From positions 1-15,857 of the forward strand of contig NZ_URNN01000079.1 of assembly GCF_900549175.1 (NCBI RefSeq): 15,857 bases of DNA. Direction: 5' to 3'. Below the pieces are notes generated by a model that worked only from the letters and a program-made list of their open reading frames with translations, did not search any database and was not told the DNA's origin. The position numbers and the translations under genes are program-made. This document shows, in pieces, positions 7,578 to 15,548 of this stretch (position 1 is its first letter; every line of letters begins with the position of its first letter). The stretch comes from an uncultured Prevotella sp. Its GTDB lineage: Bacteria > Bacteroidota > Bacteroidia > Bacteroidales > Bacteroidaceae.

Positions 7578-10500
7578 TTAAAGCATCAGCGAACGCAGTG
7601 CCATGACTCCCTGATGGTTGATGTCGGCGGCGGTGAGCTCGTCAAGATAACGCTGCGAGCGCACTGTGTCGCCCAGTCCGCGGTAGCCCAGAGCCAACAT
7701 GTAGAGGCAGTGGATGCGGTTGCGGGCATCGAGCGAGTCCTCCCAGATGAGCAGGTCGGGCAGCGACACGGCGAAATAGTCCATCACCTGCGGCTCAAAG
7801 ATATGGTTACGACCGTAGTTCATGAGGCGGTTGAAGCGGCCGTTGGCCTCGTCGCGGCGCCCGAGACGGATGAGGGCGAGGCCCTGATAGAATATCTTGT
7901 CGGGCTTGGCGTCGTTGTAGTACATCGCGGCGGCGGGCTCCTGCGGGCCTTCCGTGGCTAATGTCCACCAGCGGCGGGCGGCCTCTTCATCACCCCGGGC
8001 ACTCGCGGCGCAGCCCAGCAGATAGTGGAAGTCGTTTTCCTGAGCACCGTGCAGCTTGCCTTCGCCCAGATGGTGCGGATATTCGAGACACTCCATGAGC
8101 AGCTTCTCCGCACGCGCGGCGTCGCCGGCGGCCAGCGCCTGCTTGGCCAGCTCCACTCGGCACGTCTGATATTGCGCCGAGACCTTGCCTTCGCCTCCCT
8201 CCCACGGATGGAAGACGCGGCTGTCTATCAACGCCATAGCCTCCTCGTAGCGGCCCAACTGGTTGAGCAGCGTGGCCTGTTCGAGCACGAGGTCGTCACG
8301 CATGGCGACAATGGCGGCGTGGTTTTCGAGCAGCGCGAGGCGCTCCGCGTGCGGCCGTTGCATGCGGCGGTAGAGCTGATCGAGCTCCATGAGGATGCGC
8401 GCATCGGTGGTGTCGAGACTGAAGGCACGCTCCATATACTCCATGGCGGTGTCCTTGCGGTCGAGTTTGTTGAAGTAGGCAAGCGCCAGATTGCGCCATA
8501 CGGTGGGGAACTGCGGGTCGAGTTCGGCCGCGCGCTCCCACGACTTGATAGCCACGTCGTACTGACGGCGGTCGTAGTAGAGGCATCCGAGATAGTAGTA
8601 GGCACGCGCGCCAGAGGGATTTTCCCGCGTCGCGGCCGTCAGGGCTACCACTGCCTCGGGGCGGTTGGGGAAGCAATAGTCCGGCGAGGCGGCCTCGGCC
8701 TCAGCCCAGCGGCCCATATAATAATATGTCATGGGCGACACGGCACCTTCTTCCTCGGCCATCTTCCATATAGCGCAGGCCTCCTCGCGACGTCCGGCGG
8801 CCATATAGTCGAGCGCCACCTCGTCGTAGTTGTGGGATGAGCGGCGGAGCATGGTGCGCATCGTGGCCAGTTCGGCAGCGTCGCCAGTGGCAAGCCAACG
8901 CTCGTAGCGGCAGATGTAGTTGAAGCGGTCGAACGCCAGTGACTCGTCGATGAAGCGCAGACGCTCCTCCACCGCATAGCCGGCAAGACGCATGATGACA
9001 GCCCGCAGCGCGCGGCATTTATGATTGTGCCAGTTGGCGGTAAGGCAGCGGTCGGTCTCGTCCAGCGCGTCGGCCAGCCGGCCCTGCGCGAGCGAAATCT
9101 GCGCAGCCTCGAAATAGCCGGCGTCGGCCCACGCCTTGTTCCATGTAGACTTCCAGAAACGCTCGTAAGCCTCGTCGAGCCGTCCCTGATATTTGAGTGC
9201 AAGACCGAGGTTATATATCGGTTCGCCGTCGTAGGGGTTGGTATTGCGGCGCGTAATTACGGCCACGGCACGGCGCAGATACTCCTCGGCGAGGTCGAAG
9301 CGGCCACGGCGCAGATACCACAGTCCCATGGCGTTGCAGCAGCGGTAGTCCACAGGGTCGCGGCGCAGTGCCTCCTCGTAGTAGTCCGTAGGGCTGTATG
9401 TGGCGTGGCGGTACTGCTCCAGATGCTGTCCGGTGAGATAGAGCTGCTCGGTGGTCTTCACATCCTGCGGCAACTGTGCGGCCTCGGCTGCAGGCGGAAT
9501 GGGACGGATGTCATCGGGCTCGGGCCGCCAAACGAGTGAAGAGTGAAGAGTGAAGAGTGAAGAAGTTGCTGCCGCTGTGGTATTGGATTCTTCATTCTTC
9601 ATTCTTCGTTCTTCATTTATCACGGCCTCGAGATCGGCAAAGCGTGCGTTTCCCGTGGCGACCGTTTCGTCGAATATTGTTTCAGGTGAGAGGTCGAGGG
9701 TGTTGTCGTAGAACACCATGCCGTCGGCCTTGGAACGCAGGATGATACGGGTGCGCTTGCGCGAGGTGGCCATGAGGCGGATGCGCACGCTGTCGGCAGC
9801 GGCCGGTTCGACGTTGAGTATGTAGTCGCGCGAGGCCTGCTTCACCATACCCAACTCGCGGTAGGGCATGAAATACTGCGTGAAGCGCTTCTCCTCGTAA
9901 GGCATCAGCCACGTGAAGTCGGGCTGGTTCTCGGTGTAGACACCCGCCATCAACTCTATGTACGGGCCGTCGGCATCGGTGAGGTTGCGGTCCCAGGCAC
10001 GGCCGAAGTCGCCGTTGCCCCATGTCCACTGCTTCTTGCCGGGCGACAGATGACGGCTGGCCACATGGAGCATGCCCGCGCGGGTGTCGTTCTCATAGCC
10101 GCCTTCGAAATCATACTTCGAGTTGACACCCATGTACGATGTGGGCACCTTGATGTTGCGGTAGTTAGATATGTCCACGCCGGCCGAATAATCCATCTTA
10201 TAGTATGTTCCAGTGGCGATTGGGAAGCTCGACACTGCGCGCTTCCCATGGTCGAACACGGCGTTGATGTCCGGCGGGAACACGCTCTGATAGTCGTCGT
10301 TGACGGCCACGGCGGGGTTGGCCCACCACAGGAACGTCTGCGGCATGTCGGTGCGGTTGTACAGCACGCCGCGAATCTCAAGATAGGCGCAGCCCGGGCG
10401 CAGCGTAAATCCGGCCATGCCCTTCTGGTGGGTCATACGCTCCATCTCATTCACCCACACCGTAACGGAGCCGTCGGCATGCTCCTCAATCGTAGAGTCT

Positions 10501-10886
10501 ACGGGCAGGTATGTCGACGGACGGTGGTGCTGCGGCCAGTTGAACTCGATGCCGCCGCTTATCCACGGACCGGTCAGCCCCACGAGTGCGGGCTTTATGA
10601 CGTGGTTGTAATATACGAAATGGCGCCGGCGGATCTTGTCGTATGCCATCTGTACACGCCCGCCCAGTTCGGGCAGTATCATCACCTTGATGTACTCGTT
10701 CTCGATGTACACCGCGTGATATTCCTCGTCGGTCTTCTCGTCACTTATGCTCTCTATCACGGGATACGGATAAACCGCTCCGCTCGAGCCCTGATACACT
10801 CTCTTTTCGAGGAATATCGGGTTCTTCTCGGGTTGTCCTATCCCGTATGTAGGGATGACAACCGTCTCTCTCCATGCTTTTACCAT
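7578..10886 (-). CDS. DUF5107 domain protein with TPR repeats
   Basis: This is a 1102-residue protein without signal peptide or membrane segment, so probably cytoplasmic. Residues about 1-360 match the DUF5107 pattern (WRETVVIPTYG, PELGGRVQMAYDK, GPWISGGIEFNWPQHHRPSTY, WWANPAVAVNDDYQSVFPPD). The early PELGGRV..Y segment resembles aldose-epimerase-like beta-sandwich proteins, so a carbohydrate ligand is plausible but inferred. From about residue 480 to the end there are TPR-type helical repeats (YYYLGCLYYDRRQYDVAIKSWERAAELDP is a clear unit). Residues about 424-451 are an intruding linker encoded by tandem 7-nt repeats. It follows the MFS sugar transporter by 111 nt on the same strand, suggesting co-expression under the divergent AraC regulator. 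The enzymatic role, if any, is not established from sequence. Confidence 0.88.
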   Translation of the reverse strand: MVKAWRETVVIPTYGIGQPEKNPIFLEKRVYQGSSGAVYPYPVIESISDEKTDEEYHAVYIENEYIKVMILPELGGRVQMAYDKIRRRHFVYYNHVIKPALVGLTGPWISGGIEFNWPQHHRPSTYLPVDSTIEEHADGSVTVWVNEMERMTHQKGMAGFTLRPGCAYLEIRGVLYNRTDMPQTFLWWANPAVAVNDDYQSVFPPDINAVFDHGKRAVSSFPIATGTYYKMDYSAGVDISNYRNIKVPTSYMGVNSKYDFEGGYENDTRAGMLHVASRHLSPGKKQWTWGNGDFGRAWDRNLTDADGPYIELMAGVYTENQPDFTWLMPYEEKRFTQYFMPYRELGMVKQASRDYILNVEPAAADSVRIRLMATSRKRTRIILRSKADGMVFYDNTLDLSPETIFDETVATGNARFADLEAVINEERRMKNEESNTTAAATSSLFTLHSSLVWRPEPDDIRPIPPAAEAAQLPQDVKTTEQLYLTGQHLEQYRHATYSPTDYYEEALRRDPVDYRCCNAMGLWYLRRGRFDLAEEYLRRAVAVITRRNTNPYDGEPIYNLGLALKYQGRLDEAYERFWKSTWNKAWADAGYFEAAQISLAQGRLADALDETDRCLTANWHNHKCRALRAVIMRLAGYAVEERLRFIDESLAFDRFNYICRYERWLATGDAAELATMRTMLRRSSHNYDEVALDYMAAGRREEACAIWKMAEEEGAVSPMTYYYMGRWAEAEAASPDYCFPNRPEAVVALTAATRENPSGARAYYYLGCLYYDRRQYDVAIKSWERAAELDPQFPTVWRNLALAYFNKLDRKDTAMEYMERAFSLDTTDARILMELDQLYRRMQRPHAERLALLENHAAIVAMRDDLVLEQATLLNQLGRYEEAMALIDSRVFHPWEGGEGKVSAQYQTCRVELAKQALAAGDAARAEKLLMECLEYPHHLGEGKLHGAQENDFHYLLGCAASARGDEEAARRWWTLATEGPQEPAAAMYYNDAKPDKIFYQGLALIRLGRRDEANGRFNRLMNYGRNHIFEPQVMDYFAVSLPDLLIWEDSLDARNRIHCLYMLALGYRGLGDTVRSQRYLDELTAADINHQGVMALRSLML
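9534..9618. repeat. Opposed 7-nt tandem repeats inside the DUF5107-TPR gene
   Basis: Four copies of GAGTGAA (9534-9561) and four copies of (A/G)TTCTTC (9587-9614) face each other around a core of about 25 nt. On the coding strand this gives NEERRMKNEES, a short Ala/Thr core, then SSLFTLHSSL, exactly between the DUF5107 and TPR regions. The unit length is not a multiple of three. Confidence 0.85.
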
Positions 10887-10965
10887 ATTGAATTACGAAT
10901 TTTGAATTACGAATGTTGAGTTGTCGGCCTGTGGCCGATTATGAATTATTAAATTATGAATTGTA
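10887..10965. repeat. AT-rich intergenic repeat with central hairpin
   Basis: Two GAATTACGAA units (from 10890 and 10906) and related GAATTATTAA and GAATTG units flank a small hairpin CGGCC-TGT-GGCCG (10925-10937). It fills the gap between the MFS and DUF5107-TPR genes. Confidence 0.6.
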
Positions 10966-10997
10966 CCTGTTTTGTTCGGCTTGCCCGCGGACTATCG

Positions 10998-12374
10998 TCA
11001 CTCCAGCCGCTTTCCCTTTGTCTCCGGCAGTCTGACTTTGAAGAAGACAAAACCGGCGAGACATATCGCACCGTACAGCCAGAACGTGCCACTGCTGCCC
11101 AGCGAGGCATTGAGCGAGGGGAAGGAGAACGTAAGCGTGGTGCAACCGGTCCAGAGGGCAAACGTGCATGTGGCCATGGCCACGCCGCGCACCCGCGTGG
11201 GGAATATCTCGGAGAGCAGCACCCACGTCACCGGGCCGAGCGACATGGCATAGCAGGCTATCGCCGTCACCACGAGCACCACCATGAAGAAGCCCGTAAC
11301 GTGCAGATGGTAGCACGTGCCGAGGATGAAGTAGACCGCTGCCAGTGCGCCCGCCCCGAAGAGCATCAGCGAACGGCGGCCCCAACGGTCGACAGTGTAT
11401 ATGGCCACGATGGTGAAGATGACGTTGGCCACGCCCGTGATGACGATGTTGAAGAGCACGTCGCCAACACTGTAGCCGGCGGCGGAGAATATCTCCTGCG
11501 CATAGTTGAATATCACGTTCGTGCCGCACCACTGCTGGAAGACGGCTACAAATATGCCGAGCACAAGCACCGCCGCATAACGGCGGGAGAATAGTGCACG
11601 CAGTCCGCCACCGGCTGTTCCTGCCCCGGCATTGCCCGCAACCATATCGTTGCCCATGGCCTCCGCCTCACTCTCGGCATAGCCGGCACCGCCAATGCGG
11701 ATGAGAGTGGCCCGCGCCTGCTCTTCGCGCCCGTGAAACATCTGCCACCGCGGACTCTCGGGAATGATGAACGAAAGCACCAGAAACGCCGCGGCCGGCA
11801 GAGCTTCGGCCCAGAACATCCAGCGCCAACCGGTCTGTCCGTTCCACGAGGCAAGGATGTCGGCCTCGGTATATCCGGCGGGCACCGGTTCGGCCAGTTG
11901 CCAGTTGACTATCTGCGCCCCGAGTATGCCGAGCACAATGGTCATCTGATTGAGCGAGACGAGCCGCCCACGCACCTGTGCGGGCGATATTTCAGCGATA
12001 TACATGGGTGAGAGCGCCGACGCAACGCCGATGCCCACGCCTCCGATGAAGCGCGCTATATTAAATAAGGTGAAGTCACTGACAGCTCCGGTAGCCACGG
12101 CCGACAGGGTGAAGAGCACTGCCGAGATGACGAGCAGCGGCCTGCGTCCGTACCGGTCGGCCATTCCGCCGGCAACCATGGCTCCGATAAGACAACCGAC
12201 AAGGGCCGTCGACATGGCCACACCCTGCATGACGGGGTCGGCGGAGATGCCGAAGAATATCTCATAAAACGGCTTTGCCCCGCCGATGACTACCCAGTCG
12301 TAGCCGAAAAGCAGGCCGCCCATTGCCGACACGAGGCAGATAAAATAGATGAATGTCTTGTTGAAACTATTCAT
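10998..12374 (-). CDS. Sugar-porter family MFS transporter (XylE-like)
   Basis: This 458-residue inner-membrane protein has 12 predicted segments and most sugar-porter signatures: GGLLFGYDWVVIGGA (19-33), DRYGRRP (73-79), the R..GG.GIG segment and RGR at 108-137, PESPRW (205-210), QQ at 280-281 where XylE/GLUT proteins contact the sugar, DRWGRR (329-334), PTRVRG (392-397) and the terminal PETKGKRLE. It probably imports a monosaccharide by H+ symport; which sugar is not decidable. It starts at ATG 12374 after a leader of about 80 nt, is followed on the same strand by the DUF5107-TPR gene, and is divergent from an AraC regulator that probably controls it. Confidence 0.93.
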   Translation of the reverse strand: MNSFNKTFIYFICLVSAMGGLLFGYDWVVIGGAKPFYEIFFGISADPVMQGVAMSTALVGCLIGAMVAGGMADRYGRRPLLVISAVLFTLSAVATGAVSDFTLFNIARFIGGVGIGVASALSPMYIAEISPAQVRGRLVSLNQMTIVLGILGAQIVNWQLAEPVPAGYTEADILASWNGQTGWRWMFWAEALPAAAFLVLSFIIPESPRWQMFHGREEQARATLIRIGGAGYAESEAEAMGNDMVAGNAGAGTAGGGLRALFSRRYAAVLVLGIFVAVFQQWCGTNVIFNYAQEIFSAAGYSVGDVLFNIVITGVANVIFTIVAIYTVDRWGRRSLMLFGAGALAAVYFILGTCYHLHVTGFFMVVLVVTAIACYAMSLGPVTWVLLSEIFPTRVRGVAMATCTFALWTGCTTLTFSFPSLNASLGSSGTFWLYGAICLAGFVFFKVRLPETKGKRLE

Positions 12375-12403
12375 AAAGATTGTTTTAAAAAGGTTTGTAT
12401 TAT

Positions 12404-12472
12404 GTCAATAGGGTTTCCTCGCGGTCATCCGTTTTTATATGGAATGTCACTTCCAAGTGCAAAGATAGTCAC
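12404..12472. promoter_or_regulatory. Candidate AraC operator array over the MFS promoter
   Basis: GTCA occurs at 12404, 12424, 12446 and 12468, that is with spacings of 20, 22 and 22 bp, close to two helical turns. AraC-type regulators usually bind direct half-sites about 21 bp apart. The array covers the transporter's predicted -7 box and start site. A small dyad CACTT-CC-AAGTG (12448-12459) lies at the start site. Assignment to the adjacent regulator is inference. Confidence 0.35.
12460..12467 (-). promoter_or_regulatory. -7 box of the MFS transporter promoter
   Basis: On the minus strand this reads TATCTTTG, an exact TAnnTTTG match, giving a leader of about 80 nt to ATG 12374. No good TTTG lies 19-21 nt upstream; a weak -33 is consistent with an activator-dependent promoter. 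Confidence 0.55.
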
Positions 12473-12524
12473 ATAATCCGAACACGGGAATAGAAAAAAA
12501 AGACGAAAAGATGGATAATATTAC

Positions 12525-12671
12525 GGTCTGGCAAGTCTTTTAGGAGTTAAGGAGTTAAATGGAGTTAAGGAGTTAAGCCAATAGCATTATGAGCATAAAT
12601 CAAGGCTGGGACATTCGGCTTAACTCCTTAACTCCCTTTAACTCCTTTACTCCTAAAAAATTTGCCAGACC
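12525..12671. repeat. 53-nt-arm palindrome of GGAGTTAA-type repeats
   Basis: Arms 12525-12577 and 12619-12671 are reverse complements at 49 of 53 positions around a 41-nt loop. Each arm has an outer GGTCTGGCAA part and inner repeats of GGAGTTAA type. The outer right arm contains TTTG (12661-12664), the -33 box of the AraC gene promoter. The 323-nt gap 12375-12697 otherwise holds the MFS promoter and the GTCA array. Confidence 0.85.
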
Positions 12672-12692
12672 TCAATCTTTTTACTATTTTTG
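12661..12692 (+). promoter_or_regulatory. Promoter of the AraC regulator gene
   Basis: TTTG (12661-12664), 20 nt, then TATTTTTG (12685-12692): both boxes match the Bacteroidetes consensus exactly. The ATG at 12698 is five bases past the -7 box, predicting a leader of only a few bases. Confidence 0.75.
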
Positions 12693-12697
12693 CAGAC

Positions 12698-13585
12698 ATG
12701 AAACAGAAAGACGGATTCAGCGGCGAACGCTCCATCGTGCTGCCGCCGATGATTATAGACATGGAAAAGGACGACCCGCTCGTATCGAGCCTCTACGTAA
12801 CGGACATAGGCTATTATCCGCGCGCCGAAAGTCACTATCGCGAACGAAATGAACCCATTGGACAGCACGTGCTGATATATTGCGCCGACGGTGAGGGATG
12901 GTACAAGACAGACGGAGAGGAACACAAGGTGACGGCAAACCAGTATTTTATACTGCCTGCCGGCCGTCCCCACGCTTACGGAGCCGACAGAAACGACCCA
13001 TGGACAATCTATTGGGTGCATTTCACGGGCACTCATTCCGATATCTATGCCCATGGGGCAATATTGCCGCAAGATGTGCGGCCGGGCATACATTCGAGAA
13101 TAAACTACCGGAACAACATCTTTGAGGAGATTTTCAACACGCTCAACGCCGGTTACAGCCGTGACAGTCTGCGCTATGTGTCTTCGCTCCTGCACTACTA
13201 TCTGGCTTCGATGCGCTATCTCAAAACATTCAGGAACGCAGGACAGCGCATCGACGATGACAACGTAGTGGCCGCGGCGATACATTTCATGGAGGAAAAC
13301 ATGGAAAAGCGTCTCACGCTTGAGACCATTGCCGAATACACGGGATATTCGCCGAGCCATTTCTCGGCCATGTTCAAACGTCAGACAGGACGCAGCCCGC
13401 TCAACTATCTGAACGAAATGAAGATGGAGGAGGCACGGCGCATGCTCGCCGAAACGTCGATGCGCATCAACCAAATATGCCACAAGGTGGGCATCGACGA
13501 CTGCTATTATTTCTCGCGCATCTTCAGCCGCACCACGGGGATGTCGCCACGGGAATACCGAAGGGGAATGAAAACAGACGAGTAG
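12698..13585 (+). CDS. AraC family transcriptional regulator
   Basis: This is a 295-residue one-component regulator. The N-terminal half is a cupin-like ligand domain (HVLIYCADGEGWYKTDGEEHKVTANQYFILPAGRPHAYG, about residues 55-95). The C-terminal 105 residues hold the two AraC HTH motifs (LTLETIAEYTGYSPSHFSAMFKR and MRINQICHKVGIDDCYYFSRIFSR, then TTGMSPREYRR). The start MKQKDGFSGER matches the usual beginning of this Bacteroidetes subgroup, which fixes ATG 12698 although the frame is open slightly upstream. It is divergent from the sugar transporter gene, so it probably senses a sugar and activates the transporter/DUF5107-TPR unit. The ligand is unknown. Confidence 0.92.
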   Translation: MKQKDGFSGERSIVLPPMIIDMEKDDPLVSSLYVTDIGYYPRAESHYRERNEPIGQHVLIYCADGEGWYKTDGEEHKVTANQYFILPAGRPHAYGADRNDPWTIYWVHFTGTHSDIYAHGAILPQDVRPGIHSRINYRNNIFEEIFNTLNAGYSRDSLRYVSSLLHYYLASMRYLKTFRNAGQRIDDDNVVAAAIHFMEENMEKRLTLETIAEYTGYSPSHFSAMFKRQTGRSPLNYLNEMKMEEARRMLAETSMRINQICHKVGIDDCYYFSRIFSRTTGMSPREYRRGMKTDE

Positions 13586-13589
13586 TCAT

Positions 13590-13633
13590 CCTGTTGACCT
13601 TTATCACAAGGCCGTTGCCGCGTTATCAACAGG
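13590..13633 (+). terminator. Possible stem-loop after the AraC gene
   Basis: CCTGTTGA (13590-13597) and TCAACAGG (13626-13633) pair perfectly, four bases after the regulator's stop. The loop is 28 nt and there is no T-run, so termination is uncertain. Confidence 0.3.
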
Positions 13634-13706
13634 CCCAAAATGAAAGATAAGAAGATGTATTTTATGACCAAAGCGCACGGAAACGTGAAGAAATATTAAT
13701 AAATGT

Positions 13707-13737
13707 TTTGTTGTACGAAATAATAATCGTACCTTTG
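13707..13737 (+). promoter_or_regulatory. Promoter of the SulP gene
   Basis: TTTG (13707-13710), 19 nt, then TACCTTTG (13730-13737), both exact consensus matches. The predicted transcript start is near 13740, giving a leader of about 36 nt to ATG 13777. Confidence 0.8.
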
Positions 13738-13776
13738 CGCCCTGTTTTTCAGAATAACGAATTTATTATTAGTCAA

Positions 13777-15456
13777 ATGAAGGCATTTGCATTTAAGCCA
13801 AAGTTGGTTTCAACTTTGAAGAATTACAACCGTAAAACCTTTATGGCCGACCTTATGGCCGGCATCATCGTGGGCATAGTGGCACTGCCGCTGGCCATCG
13901 CATTCGGTATCGCCTCGGGCGTTACACCCGAGAAGGGCATCATCACGGCCATCGTCGCCGGACTCATCATCTCCGTATTCGGAGGAAGCCGCGTGCAGAT
14001 AGGCGGTCCCACGGGAGCGTTCATCATCATCATCTACGGAATAATCCAGCAGTACGGCATCGAGGGGCTAACCATAGCCACACTCATGGCCGGCGCATTC
14101 CTCGTCATGTTCGGCCTGCTGCGGCTGGGAACCATCATCAAGTACATTCCCTACCCCATTGTCGTGGGCTTCACGAGCGGTATCGCCGTGACCATCTTCA
14201 CCACACAGATAAAAGACCTCTTCGGACTGACGATGGACGAAGTGCCGTCTGACTTCATCGAAAAATGGATAGCCTACGGCCGCTGCTTCGCCACCGTCGA
14301 CCCGTGGAGTGCCGCCGTCGGCATACTGAGCGTGGCCATGATAGCCGTCACGCCCAAGTTCAGCAAGAAGATTCCGGGCTCGCTCATAGCCATCATCGTG
14401 ATGACCGTGGGTGTGCTGCTGCTCAAGCAATTTGCCGGAGTGACCACGGTGGAGACCATCGGAGACCGCTTCGCCATAAGCAACGAGCTGCCCGAGGCCC
14501 ACATGCCCGCCATGACGTGGGAGACGATAAAGAGCCTCGTCTCGCCGGCAATTACGATTGCCATCCTCGGCGCCATCGAGTCGCTGCTCTCGGCCACGGT
14601 GGCCGACGGTGTTGTTGGCGACCATCACGACTCAAACACTGAGCTTGTGGCACAGGGGCTGGCCAATTTGGCGTCGCCGCTCTTCGGCGGTATTCCCGCA
14701 ACGGGAGCCATAGCCCGCACCATGACCAACATCAACAACGGCGGACGCACGCCCGTGGCCGGCATAATCCACGCCGCCGTGCTGCTGCTCATCTTCCTCT
14801 TCCTCATGCCGCTGGCGCAGTACATCCCGATGGCCTGCCTAGCCGGCGTGCTCGTGGTAGTGTCGTACGGCATGAGCGGCTGGCGCTCGTTTGCGGCGCT
14901 GATGCGCAATCCGAAGAGCGATGTCAGCGTGCTGCTCATCACGTTCTTCCTCACCATCATCTTCGACCTGACCATCGCCATCGAGGTGGGCCTCATCATC
15001 GCCTGCCTGCTCTTCATGAAGCGTATGTCGGAGACAACCGACGTGAAGGTAATCTCCGACGAGATTGACCCCAACGACGAGGCCGACATCGAATCGGGCA
15101 ATCTGGAGCATCTCACCATCCCGCAGGGTGTTGAGGTGTACGAAATCAACGGCCCCTACTTCTTCGGCGCGGGCAACCGTTTCGAGGAGATAATGGCGGC
15201 CTTCGGCGACCGTCCGAAGGTGCGCATCATCCGCATGCGCAAGGTTCCGTTCGTCGACTCAACTGGCATCCACAACCTCACCAACCTCTGCGAGATGAGC
15301 CGCAACGAGGGCATACAGATCGTGCTCTCAGGCGTCAACCCCAAGGTCGAAGCCGTCCTGAAACGCTCCGGATTCAACGAGCTGATAGGCAGCGAGAACA
15401 TCTGCAACCACATCGATCTGGCTCTGGAACGGGCACGGGAGATTGTGGGAGAATAA
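13777..15456 (+). CDS. SulP family anion transporter with STAS domain
   Basis: This is a 559-residue inner-membrane transporter. ATG 13777 (MKAFAFKPKL) was chosen because the promoter ends at 13737; the frame is open further up, but those codons overlap the promoter. The membrane part (about residues 20-425) has the SulP core (ADLMAGIIVGIVALPLAIAFGIASG, GGPTGAFIIIIYG, GAIESLLSATVADG, ATGAIARTMTNINNGGRTPVAG). A cytoplasmic STAS domain follows (about 448-555) with the VPFVDSTG motif near 490-497. Family members carry sulfate, bicarbonate, dicarboxylates or other anions; the substrate is not decidable here. It has its own promoter and ends at a strong hairpin, so it is probably monocistronic. 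Confidence 0.93.
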   Translation: MKAFAFKPKLVSTLKNYNRKTFMADLMAGIIVGIVALPLAIAFGIASGVTPEKGIITAIVAGLIISVFGGSRVQIGGPTGAFIIIIYGIIQQYGIEGLTIATLMAGAFLVMFGLLRLGTIIKYIPYPIVVGFTSGIAVTIFTTQIKDLFGLTMDEVPSDFIEKWIAYGRCFATVDPWSAAVGILSVAMIAVTPKFSKKIPGSLIAIIVMTVGVLLLKQFAGVTTVETIGDRFAISNELPEAHMPAMTWETIKSLVSPAITIAILGAIESLLSATVADGVVGDHHDSNTELVAQGLANLASPLFGGIPATGAIARTMTNINNGGRTPVAGIIHAAVLLLIFLFLMPLAQYIPMACLAGVLVVVSYGMSGWRSFAALMRNPKSDVSVLLITFFLTIIFDLTIAIEVGLIIACLLFMKRMSETTDVKVISDEIDPNDEADIESGNLEHLTIPQGVEVYEINGPYFFGAGNRFEEIMAAFGDRPKVRIIRMRKVPFVDSTGIHNLTNLCEMSRNEGIQIVLSGVNPKVEAVLKRSGFNELIGSENICNHIDLALERAREIVGE

Positions 15457-15460
15457 AAAG

Positions 15461-15545
15461 AGGATATATCAAAAAGCGAATGAAGCACACCGCAGGGGAA
15501 TATCTGTACCCGTAGTGTGCTTCATTCGCTTTTTATGCTTTTACT
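15461..15545. repeat. Intergenic hairpin repeat, copy B (likely bidirectional terminator)
   Basis: Arms 15471-15490 and 15515-15534 are perfect 20-nt reverse complements around a 24-nt loop, with A and T tracts at the outer ends. The left part matches copy A near 7421-7460 at about 77%. It lies between the SulP gene and the converging nuclease remnant. Confidence 0.8.
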
Positions 15546-15548
15546 TTT

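Noticed and set aside
8025..8840. Long plus-strand open frames opposite the DUF5107-TPR gene
   Set aside because: These arise from the GC-rich codon pattern of the real gene on the other strand; no motifs, promoters or coding signature.
12541..12656. CRISPR array
   Set aside because: Units are short (about 8 nt), nearly contiguous and arranged as an inverted repeat without spacers.
7578..13585. Classical polysaccharide utilisation locus
   Set aside because: No SusC/SusD pair and no recognisable glycoside hydrolase or lyase is present.
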